Source of the DNA: Archangium violaceum Cb vi76
GTDB lineage: Bacteria > Myxococcota > Myxococcia > Myxococcales > Myxococcaceae
Direction of reading: 5' to 3'
Assembly (NCBI RefSeq): GCF_000733295.1
Contig: NZ_JPMI01000096.1
Coordinates: 54,117-118,116 of the forward strand
DNA length: 64,000 nt
The notes beneath the pieces are model-generated. The model did not search any database. It saw only the letters and a program-made list of their open reading frames with translations, and was not told the origin of the DNA. Both the position numbers and the translations under genes were made by a program. Below, piece by piece: positions 9,205-16,431 of the stretch (its first letter is position 1; every line of letters starts with the position of its first letter).

Positions 9205-10047
9205 GTGAATCGCCTCCAGGCCATCGTGCTCGCGCTGTGCATCGCGCCAGCCTCGGCATTTGCCCAGAACCAGGAAACGGGGCTCGGACTCGATCTGAGC
9301 AGCGGTGAGCAGAAGCCCCAGGAAGAGACCGACACCAGCGCCGAGGCGCCCACGGAGGAGCCGCCACCGCTGCCTTCCTCCGTGGCCGAGGCGCCGCCGG
9401 CCGAGCCGCTCTCGCCGGCGGATCGCGATGTCACGCTCGACGACCGCGTCAAGAGCGTGCAGCGCAAGGTGTACTTGAAGAAGGGCCGCTTCGAGCTGGC
9501 GCCCTCCGTCACCTTGTCGGTGAACGATCCGTACTACACCAAGTTCGGCGCCGCGGTGCGCGGGGCCTACTACCTGGCGGATACGCTGGCGGTGGCCGGG
9601 CGCTTCTCCGCGATGCAGGTGCTGCCCGAGGATGACGTGCGCATCGCCAAGCGCACCTTCGACAGCCGCATCTTCTACTCGGTGCCCCAGTGGTCGGCCA
9701 TGGGCGACGTGGAGTGGAGCCCGCTCTACGGCAAGGTGGCCTTCCTCAACGACATCCTCCACTTCGATGCCTACCTCCTGGGCGGCCTCGGCGTGGTGAA
9801 CACCGAGACTTCCAGTGTGCTGATGACCAGCGGGGCTCCCCGCGGCCCCAGCTTCGCCGCGGACCTCGGCCTGGGCCTGCGCTTCGTGGCCCGTGACTAC
9901 CTCGCGGTGAACGTGGCGCTCATCAACACGACCTACGTGGATCAGCCCCTCAACACCAGCAAGGGCGCCACCCAGAACCTCATGACCCTCAATGCCGGCA
10001 TCTCCTTCTTCTTCCCGATGAAGTCGACCGGTCGGGAGTCCGAATGA
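9205..10047 (+). CDS. Outer-membrane barrel protein, likely GltB-type
   Basis: A 280-residue secreted protein with a cleavable signal peptide (residues 1-20, ASAFA/QN), an acidic, Pro/Glu-rich linker (about 25-75) and a predicted beta-barrel domain. It is paralogous to the next gene product: both contain LKKGRFE followed by PS-TLS and a W-P-YGK block near a LHFD stretch. The linker carries GLGLDLS (26-32), a motif repeated in the TPR protein two genes downstream. Order and properties fit the M. xanthus motility porins GltB/GltA, part of the focal-adhesion machinery that couples the inner motor to the surface. The start is GTG at 9205. Which of GltA or GltB it represents is inferred from order. 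Confidence 0.65.
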   Translation: MNRLQAIVLALCIAPASAFAQNQETGLGLDLSSGEQKPQEETDTSAEAPTEEPPPLPSSVAEAPPAEPLSPADRDVTLDDRVKSVQRKVYLKKGRFELAPSVTLSVNDPYYTKFGAAVRGAYYLADTLAVAGRFSAMQVLPEDDVRIAKRTFDSRIFYSVPQWSAMGDVEWSPLYGKVAFLNDILHFDAYLLGGLGVVNTETSSVLMTSGAPRGPSFAADLGLGLRFVARDYLAVNVALINTTYVDQPLNTSKGATQNLMTLNAGISFFFPMKSTGRESE

Positions 10048-10853
10048 AGACCGCTACCCGTCTGCTGATCGCGCTCTGTCTGGCGCCCGTGCCCGCCCTG
10101 GCCCAGGACGCGGCCTCCGCGCCCGCTCCGGCGCCCGCCGCCCCGGCCAGGCCCGCCCCCTCCTCGTCCGCCTCCTCCGAGCAGGAAGCCGGCGACGTGT
10201 CCGAGGTGGACAAGGATCGTCTCGGCCCCCTGCGCGAGCGCGTCCGTCCCGTCTCCGGCCACCTCTTCCTCAAGAAGGGCCGTTTCGAGTTCAGCCCCTC
10301 GGCCACGCTGTCCATCAAGGATGCCTTCTTCTCGAAGTACATCCTGGGCGGCACGCTCACCTACCACCCCACCGAGACGCTGGGGCTGAGCCTGCGCGCC
10401 GGCTACTCCATCAACACGGTGGCCAGCGCGGCGCAGATCTGCACCTTTGGTGCGGACGGCACCCGCGGCTGCCGCCAGCCCACCTACGCGGATCTGGATG
10501 GCGAGGCTCCCGGGCAGATGACCCTGCTGGGCGGCGTGGACGTCCAGTGGGCCCCCATCTACGGGAAGATCTCCCTGCTGGCCGAGCAGTTCCTCCACTT
10601 CGACCTGTACGGCGTGGCGGGGGCCACCGCGGTGCAGTACCGCGGGCCCGCCAAGACGGCGGAGCTCACCGGTGGCGGCAACATCGGCGTCGGCATGCGC
10701 TTCTTCCTCAACCGCTGGGTGACGGTGCGCACCGAGTTCCGTGACCTGATCTACGTCGAGAAGGCCCTCAACCCGGCCACCACGCTGCGCAACCAGCTGC
10801 TGTTCGAGCTGGGTGTGTCCCTCTTCTTCCCCTCCGCCCATCCCGAGTCATGA
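10044..10853 (+). CDS. Outer-membrane barrel protein, likely GltA-type
   Basis: A 269-residue secreted protein with a signal peptide ending near PALAQD, an Ala/Pro-rich linker to about residue 50, and a beta-barrel-like domain ending in an aromatic strand (ELGVSLFFPS). It shares LKKGRFEFSPS and WAPIYGK with its upstream neighbour, so the two arose by duplication; the pair may form a complex. It overlaps the genes on both sides by 4 bp (ATGA). In M. xanthus, loss of the equivalent proteins abolishes gliding; that role is inferred here from context. Confidence 0.65.
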   Translation: MKTATRLLIALCLAPVPALAQDAASAPAPAPAAPARPAPSSSASSEQEAGDVSEVDKDRLGPLRERVRPVSGHLFLKKGRFEFSPSATLSIKDAFFSKYILGGTLTYHPTETLGLSLRAGYSINTVASAAQICTFGADGTRGCRQPTYADLDGEAPGQMTLLGGVDVQWAPIYGKISLLAEQFLHFDLYGVAGATAVQYRGPAKTAELTGGGNIGVGMRFFLNRWVTVRTEFRDLIYVEKALNPATTLRNQLLFELGVSLFFPSAHPES

Positions 10854-12841
10854 AACGTCTGCTCCGGCCCCTCTGTCTCGCTACCCTCGGGCTCTCGCTG
10901 GCGTGGGCGACGCCCTCGCCCGCTCAGAGCTTCGAGGGATTGGATCTCTCCCAGCCCAAGAAGAAGAAGAAGACCCGCAAGCCGCCGCGGGGCAAGAAGC
11001 CCACGGCCACCCAGGCCGCGGAGGACGACTCCGACTCGGACTCCGACTCGTCCGACACCTCGGCGACCACCACCCCGGCCGACACGGGCACGGCGACGTC
11101 CGCTCCCGCGGCTCCCGCGGCGCAGGACTCCTCCGCCAACCAGGGCGGCATGGGGTTGGACCTGACGGCGGACACGCCCAGCCAGCCCAAGGCCGCGCCC
11201 ACCATGTCCTTCGACGCGGTGGACGTGTCCGGCAAGAGCGGTGACCGTCAGCGCCTGGACGTGGCCATCGCGCTCTTCAAGAACGAGGAGTACGAGAAGG
11301 CGGCGATGAGCTCCTTCGAGATGCTCCAGGACGCCAAGCTCGCCGGCCTCCACATGGAGGCGCGCTACGTGATGGCCAAGGCCCTCTACCGCATGGGCCT
11401 GTACCACTCGTCGCTGGGCGAGTTCTCGAAGATCCTCGCCGTCGGTCCCGAGACGAAGTTCTTCCGCACCAGCCTGGAGTGGCTCTTCTTCATCAGCCGC
11501 AAGACGAAGAACGAGACCGTCATCCTGGATGAGATCGCCCGCTACGCGAACCAGGAGTTCCCCGAGCGCTTCCGCAGCGAGTTCCACTACCTGCTGGCCC
11601 GCTACCACTTCGTGCGTGGCCGGGCGTTGGATCAGGTGGGCCGTGCCGAGGACGCGGACAAGAGCTTCAACGAGGTGAAGCGGCTCACGCTGCTCATCCC
11701 CAAGACGGACGTCTTCTACCCGCGCGCCAAGTACCTCGAGGGCCTGGCCTTCTTCCGCTTCGGCAACCGGGCCACCAGCGCGGCCGCCAGGCGCACGGAC
11801 ATCAACACCGTGGGCGCCATCGAGGCCATGAAGGAGATCATCCGCGTCACCCGCTCCGGCGCGGGCCTGGACGCCGAGCAGGCCGCGGCCAACCAGAAGC
11901 TGCGCGAGCTGGCCTTCATGCAGCTGGGCCGTACCCACTACGGCATGCAGCAGAACCGCTACGCCCTCTTCTATTTCAACAAGGTGGAGCGCGGCACGTC
12001 GCAGTGGCTCGAGTCCATGTTCGAGTCCAGCTGGGCCAACTACCGCGTGGGCCAGTACGAGCAGGCCCTCGGTAACCTCATCACGTTGTCCTCGCCCTTC
12101 TTCCGCGAGGAGTACTTCCCCGAGGCGATGATCCTCAAGGCGGTCATCTATTACGAGAACTGCCGCTACCGGGAATCCAGCCTCATCCTCCAGGACTTCG
12201 AGCGCACCTACCTGCCGGTGCATGATCAGCTGGAGCTGATCACCAAGAAGCAGCTGGAGGCCAGCGAGTACTACGGCGTGCTCTCCGACGTGCAGAAGAA
12301 GAACAAGGAGGGGCTGGAGAAGGGGGAGACGGACGTCATCCTCGAGCGCATCCTCCGGCTGGCCCTCACGGACCAGGACTTGAAGAAGACGAACGAGTCC
12401 ATCCTCGAGCTGGAGACGGAGATGGACACCTTCGGCGAGAAGGGTGACACCTTCCGCTACTCCGAGCTGTCCAAGCAGCTGCTCGAGGGCCTGAAGACGC
12501 AGCGCACCAGCCTCATCGAGAAGGCCGGCATCATGGCCAAGGGCAAGCTGGAGGCGGAGCTGGTGGCGCTCAAGCAGCTGCTGGCCAACGGTCTGCGCAT
12601 CAAGTTCGAGACCGTCACCAAGGAGAAGGAGTTCCTGGAGGAGCAGCTCAAGGCCGGCGGCAAGACGGCCATCGTCAAGAAGTACAGGTACTCGGTGGCA
12701 GTGGCGGATGACCAGCTCTACTGGCCGTACGAGGGCGAGTACTGGCGCGACGAGCTGGGCACCTTCCAGTACACCATGACGAAGGGCTGCATCCAGCGCG
12801 ACACCGCCAACCGGACCATCCAGGCCAGCGAGACCAACTGA
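10850..12841 (+). CDS. TPR protein, likely gliding motility GltC
   Basis: A 663-residue protein with a signal peptide (to about residue 26, SPAQ/S), then a low-complexity segment: a lysine-rich block (37-51) and a Ser/Asp run (about 59-70). The rest is alpha-helical and repeat-like, fitting TPR units that begin near residue 130. Two copies of a GLDL(S/T) motif (30-34 and 102-106) match one in the first barrel protein. Size and gene order agree with GltC, a periplasmic TPR protein of the Glt machinery. It ends the three-gene operon and is followed by a strong terminator. Confidence 0.68.
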   Translation: MKRLLRPLCLATLGLSLAWATPSPAQSFEGLDLSQPKKKKKTRKPPRGKKPTATQAAEDDSDSDSDSSDTSATTTPADTGTATSAPAAPAAQDSSANQGGMGLDLTADTPSQPKAAPTMSFDAVDVSGKSGDRQRLDVAIALFKNEEYEKAAMSSFEMLQDAKLAGLHMEARYVMAKALYRMGLYHSSLGEFSKILAVGPETKFFRTSLEWLFFISRKTKNETVILDEIARYANQEFPERFRSEFHYLLARYHFVRGRALDQVGRAEDADKSFNEVKRLTLLIPKTDVFYPRAKYLEGLAFFRFGNRATSAAARRTDINTVGAIEAMKEIIRVTRSGAGLDAEQAAANQKLRELAFMQLGRTHYGMQQNRYALFYFNKVERGTSQWLESMFESSWANYRVGQYEQALGNLITLSSPFFREEYFPEAMILKAVIYYENCRYRESSLILQDFERTYLPVHDQLELITKKQLEASEYYGVLSDVQKKNKEGLEKGETDVILERILRLALTDQDLKKTNESILELETEMDTFGEKGDTFRYSELSKQLLEGLKTQRTSLIEKAGIMAKGKLEAELVALKQLLANGLRIKFETVTKEKEFLEEQLKAGGKTAIVKKYRYSVAVADDQLYWPYEGEYWRDELGTFQYTMTKGCIQRDTANRTIQASETN

Positions 12842-12862
12842 GCCCGGACTCCCAGTGACTCA

Positions 12863-12894
12863 GGGGCTGGATCCGAGTGGATCCGGCCCCTTTT
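12863..12894 (+). terminator. Rho-independent terminator of motility operon
   Basis: The stem pairs GGGGC-T-GGATCC with GGATCC-G-GCCCC around a GAGT loop, followed at once by TTTT. It lies 21 bp after the gltC-like stop and before plsX. The hairpin is near perfect, with one T-G wobble. Confidence 0.9.
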
Positions 12895-12926
12895 CGTTTG
12901 CCACGAACGTGTAAGATGGTGCCGTC

Positions 12927-13955
12927 ATGGCCACCAAGCTCATCACCATTGCGTTCGACGTGATGGGGAGCGACCACGGCCCCGCGGAGGTAGTCAGGGG
13001 CGCCGCGCAGCTCTCGCTGGAGTCACCACACATCCACGCCTTGTTGGTGGGGGATCGCGCCCTCATCGACGACGCGCTCGCCGAGACCAAGCACAGTGGC
13101 GAGCGCATCTCGGTGCAGCACGCCTCCGAGCACATCGGCATGGACGAGAAGCCCGGCGAGGCGCTGGCGCGCAAGCCGGACGCGTCCGTGTCCGTGGCGG
13201 CGCGGCTGGTGGCCGAGGGCGAGGCGGATGCGCTCGTGTCCGCCGGCAACACGGGCGCCTGCGTGCTCTCGTGCGCCCGGCACTTCCAGTTGCTGCCCGG
13301 GGTGCGGCGCGCGGCGCTGGCGGCCGTGTACCCCACCCGCGACAGGCATGGGGAGAAGGCGGATCCGTTCTCGCTCATCCTGGACGTGGGCGCCACGGTG
13401 GAAGCCACCGCCGAGGACCTGGTGACGTTCGCGGTGATGGGGGCGGCGTACGCTCGCATCATCTCACGCAACGAGAATCCCAAGGTGGCCCTGCTGTCCA
13501 ACGGCACCGAGCCCAACAAGGGCCCGCGCCAGGTGGTGGAGGCGCACGCGGCGCTCTCGGCCATGGCGGGGCTGAAGTTCATCGGGAACGTGGAGGGCGT
13601 GGACATTCCCAAGGGCACCGCGGACGTGGTGGTGACGGACGGCTTCGTGGGCAACGTGTGCCTGAAGATGCTCGAGGGCGTGCACGATACGGTGGTGGAA
13701 CTGGCCCAATACGCCTACAAGGAGAGCCTGCGCTGGCGTGCGGGCCTGGCGATGCTGTCCGGGGGCATCCAGCGCATCAAGGACATCACCGACTGGGAAC
13801 AGTACGGGGGCGCACCGGTGCTCGGCTTCGATCGCATCTTCATCAAGGCGCATGGCCGCTCGAAGGCCCGGGCCATCTCCAACGCCGGCAAGGTGGCCGC
13901 CAAGGCGGTGGCCCATGAGTTGGGCAAGGCCATCCAGCAGGGTCTGGCGCGGTGA
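12927..13955 (+). CDS. plsX: Phosphate acyltransferase
   Basis: A 342-residue PlsX, the cytoplasmic enzyme that transfers acyl groups from acyl-ACP to phosphate for phospholipid synthesis. Family blocks visible are IAFDVMGSDHGP, SAGNTGACV, NGTEPNKGP and VTDGFVGNVCLK. In many bacteria plsX neighbours fab genes; here it is followed, with a 4-bp overlap, by a HAD-like protein and a reductase, giving an apparently unusual three-gene unit. Nothing is missing from the core. Confidence 0.95.
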   Translation: MATKLITIAFDVMGSDHGPAEVVRGAAQLSLESPHIHALLVGDRALIDDALAETKHSGERISVQHASEHIGMDEKPGEALARKPDASVSVAARLVAEGEADALVSAGNTGACVLSCARHFQLLPGVRRAALAAVYPTRDRHGEKADPFSLILDVGATVEATAEDLVTFAVMGAAYARIISRNENPKVALLSNGTEPNKGPRQVVEAHAALSAMAGLKFIGNVEGVDIPKGTADVVVTDGFVGNVCLKMLEGVHDTVVELAQYAYKESLRWRAGLAMLSGGIQRIKDITDWEQYGGAPVLGFDRIFIKAHGRSKARAISNAGKVAAKAVAHELGKAIQQGLAR

Positions 13956-14989
13956 GTCTTCCGGATCGCATCGATCCCAGGCCCCCGCGGCGCATCTACC
14001 GCTGGGACCTGGACAAGACGTACCTGCAGACGGAGTTCGACTCGCTCCGGGATCTGCTGCGCACCGCCTTCCAGAAGGCCCACGAGAAGCAGGCCGTTCC
14101 GGGTGCGTCCGCGCTCATCCGCGAGCTGGCCTCCAACGGGGACTCGCGGCTGTGCATCGTCTCCGGAAGCCCCAAGCAGCTGCGCTCGGTGTTGGAGGAG
14201 AAGCTCAAGCTGGACGGGGTGGTGTGGGACGAGTTTGTCCTCAAGGACAACGTGGGCAACCTGATGCGCGGGCGCTTCCGGGCCCTGCGCGGGCAGGTGG
14301 GCTACAAGCTGCCCGCCATCCTGGAGAGCCGCGCCAACGCGCCCGTGGAGGCCGAGGAGGTGCTCTTCGGCGATGACGCCGAGGCGGATGCCTTCATCTA
14401 CTCGCTCTACGCGGACATGATCGCCGGGCGCGTGGACGAGCGGGTGCTGCAGCAGATTCTGGATGCGGCCGCGGTGTACCCGGACGAGGCGAAGCGGGTG
14501 CTCACCGCGTGGAAGAAGACGCCGGTGGCGGATCCCGTGCGGCGCATCTTCATCCACCTGGACCGGCTGACGCCGCCCGCGCACTTCGCCAACTACGGCC
14601 CGCGCGTGGTGCCCGTCTTCAACTACTTCCAGGCCGCGCTGGTGCTGCTGGCCGACGGGCACCTGACGGCCCCGCAGGTCATCAAGATCGCCGTGGAGAT
14701 GGTGCAGTCGGCGGGGCACAACATCATCACCCTGTCCAACTCGTTCCAGGATCTGCTGCGCCGGGGCCTGCCGCTGCAACAGGCGGCGGCGGCGCTGGTG
14801 CAGGCGCTGGAGGGGCCCAACGCGCTCATCCAGGCGCTGCGGCCGATGCCGGACATCATCTCCGCCTTCACCAAGCGGCTGGCCGCGCTGGGCACGCCGC
14901 CCCCGCCGCCCCCGGCCCAGGCGGTGGACTACCTGGAGCTCATCCACCACGCCCTGCCGCGGACGCACAAGGGGCGCAAGACGCAATGA
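13952..14989 (+). CDS. HAD-like phosphatase-domain protein
   Basis: A 345-residue protein of uncertain role with a HAD-type signature: motif I WDLDKT (Asp19, Asp21), motif II Ser in IVSGSPKQL and acidic motif III FGDDAEAD. This arrangement recalls the catalytic domain of App1-type phosphatidate phosphatases, but I cannot settle the family by eye. The C-terminal half is helical and ends in a proline run. It starts with GTG overlapping the plsX stop and its stop overlaps the next ATG, so it is translated in one unit with plsX. A lipid-phosphate substrate would fit the neighbour; this is inference. Confidence 0.7.
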   Translation: MSLPDRIDPRPPRRIYRWDLDKTYLQTEFDSLRDLLRTAFQKAHEKQAVPGASALIRELASNGDSRLCIVSGSPKQLRSVLEEKLKLDGVVWDEFVLKDNVGNLMRGRFRALRGQVGYKLPAILESRANAPVEAEEVLFGDDAEADAFIYSLYADMIAGRVDERVLQQILDAAAVYPDEAKRVLTAWKKTPVADPVRRIFIHLDRLTPPAHFANYGPRVVPVFNYFQAALVLLADGHLTAPQVIKIAVEMVQSAGHNIITLSNSFQDLLRRGLPLQQAAAALVQALEGPNALIQALRPMPDIISAFTKRLAALGTPPPPPPAQAVDYLELIHHALPRTHKGRKTQ

Positions 14990-15768
14990 GGGCCATCGTC
15001 ACGGGTGCCCATGGCACCGTCGGCTCACGGCTGTGCGAGGACCTGCGGCGCCACGGTGTCGAGGTGTTCTGCTGGGACCGGGACAGCGTCCCGGTGGACG
15101 ACTACTGGGCCATGGAGCGCTTCGTGCGCTCGGTGGCGCCGGACGTGCTCTTCCACCTGGCCACGGCCTCGCGGCCCACGGGACGGGCCAACGAGTCGTG
15201 GCTCATCAACTACGAGTGGACGAGCGAGCTGGCGTGGCTCACCCGGCAGCTCGGCGTGCGCTTCGTGTTCTCCAGCACGGCGATGGTGTTCTCGGACCAG
15301 GCGCGCGGGCCCTTCACGGTGGACTCGGAGCCGGAGGCCCCCGAGGGCTACGGGTACGAGAAGCGGCGCGCCGAGACGCGGGCCTTCGAGCAGAACCCCG
15401 AGGCCCGGGTGGTGCGGCTGGGGTGGCAGATCGACGAGCGGCCCTCGGGCAACAACATGGTGGCCTCGCTGGAGGCGCAGATGCGCGAGCGGGGCAGGGT
15501 GGAGGCGAGCACGCGGTGGTTTCCCGCCTGCTCCTTCCTGGATGACACCGTGAGGGCGCTCCAGGCGCTCGCGTGGGCCGAGCCGGGGCTCTACCTGCTC
15601 GACGCGAACGAGCGGTGGACGTACCACGAGATCGTCCTCGCGCTGAACGAGCGGCTCGGTGGCCGGTGGCGGGTGGAGCCCACCGAGCACTTCGTCTTCG
15701 ATCAGCGGATGATGGACGACCGGGTGGTGCTGCCCTCGCTCAAGGCCCGGCTGCCGGGCCTGCGCTGA
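14986..15768 (+). CDS. NAD-dependent epimerase/RmlD-like reductase
   Basis: A 260-residue extended SDR with Rossmann turn VTGAHGTVGSRL at the N-terminus, FSSTAMVFSD in place of the usual S-S-x-x-V-F block, and the catalytic YxxxK as YGYEKRRAE. It resembles RmlD (dTDP-4-dehydrorhamnose reductase)-type proteins in length and order. It is coupled by ATGA overlap to the HAD-like gene. There is no rhamnose gene set nearby, so the substrate is open. Confidence 0.8.
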   Translation: MRAIVTGAHGTVGSRLCEDLRRHGVEVFCWDRDSVPVDDYWAMERFVRSVAPDVLFHLATASRPTGRANESWLINYEWTSELAWLTRQLGVRFVFSSTAMVFSDQARGPFTVDSEPEAPEGYGYEKRRAETRAFEQNPEARVVRLGWQIDERPSGNNMVASLEAQMRERGRVEASTRWFPACSFLDDTVRALQALAWAEPGLYLLDANERWTYHEIVLALNERLGGRWRVEPTEHFVFDQRMMDDRVVLPSLKARLPGLR

Positions 15769-15794
15769 GGCCCGGCCTTCGGGGAGCGCGTGGC

Positions 15795-16343
15795 TCAGGT
15801 TCCGGTGTGGGGCAGGGAGGCGATGTTGGAGGCGCGGCTGAGCTGCTGCTGGGGCCGGCCCTGGGCCTCCATCATCAGATGCTTGACGATGTTGCAGACG
15901 CGGCGGCCCTCCTGCTCGTTGATGTTCTGGCCCTCGATGACCGAGCGCTTGAACTCGATGCCACTGAGCACGCCGGAATTCTCGATGATGCCGAGGCTGA
16001 GCGTCTTGTTCAGGAAGTAGTAGAGCAGACCGAGAACGATGCCCAGGCCGAAGAACCCGCCGAGCGCCACGCCGATCGCCACCGCGACCTGCCACGGCTT
16101 GGCGTAGCCGAAGTACGCGGAGCTCAGGTTGGCCAGCGGAATCACCCGCTGCTGGAAGCCCGCCAGCGAGCCCGCCTCGAAGTAGACCGTGTCACGATCG
16201 ACCCGCAGGGTCGTGGTCGCGTCGATGCCCAGCACCGACAGCAGCCAGGAGAAGAAGCCCTCCTGCCGCCCCACGATGGAAACGTAGATGCCATCCGCGC
16301 CCGGCGTCTCGGTCGCGGTCCACGACTTGATCACAAGTGCCAT
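15795..16343 (-). CDS. Small membrane protein of unknown function
   Basis: A 182-residue protein I do not recognise. Residues 1-80 look like a compact beta-rich domain; residues 85-112 form one long or two short hydrophobic segments rich in Gly; the C-terminal 70 residues are soluble. An RBS-like GAGGGGGATTC precedes the ATG. It stands alone between convergent and divergent neighbours. Confidence 0.6.
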   Translation of the reverse strand: MALVIKSWTATETPGADGIYVSIVGRQEGFFSWLLSVLGIDATTTLRVDRDTVYFEAGSLAGFQQRVIPLANLSSAYFGYAKPWQVAVAIGVALGGFFGLGIVLGLLYYFLNKTLSLGIIENSGVLSGIEFKRSVIEGQNINEQEGRRVCNIVKHLMMEAQGRPQQQLSRASNIASLPHTGT

Positions 16344-16360
16344 GAATCCCCCTCACCGCT

Positions 16361-16373
16361 CACGTGGAACGTG
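16361..16373. promoter_or_regulatory. Small palindrome upstream of membrane protein gene
   Basis: CACGTGGAACGTG has inverted CACGT/ACGTG arms around a 3-bp centre, followed by another ACGTG. It lies 18 bp upstream of the minus-strand start at 16343, so it could be an operator. No regulator is recognised. Confidence 0.3.
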
Positions 16374-16431
16374 AACGTGGGCCCTCCCATAGCCGCCCGG
16401 TTCTCCGGGTGTCAAATCCCCAACGGGTTTC

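Noticed and set aside
13715..14986. Long antisense frame across plsX and the HAD-like gene
   Set aside because: Compositional shadow; the plus strand has motif-supported genes with overlapping starts and stops.
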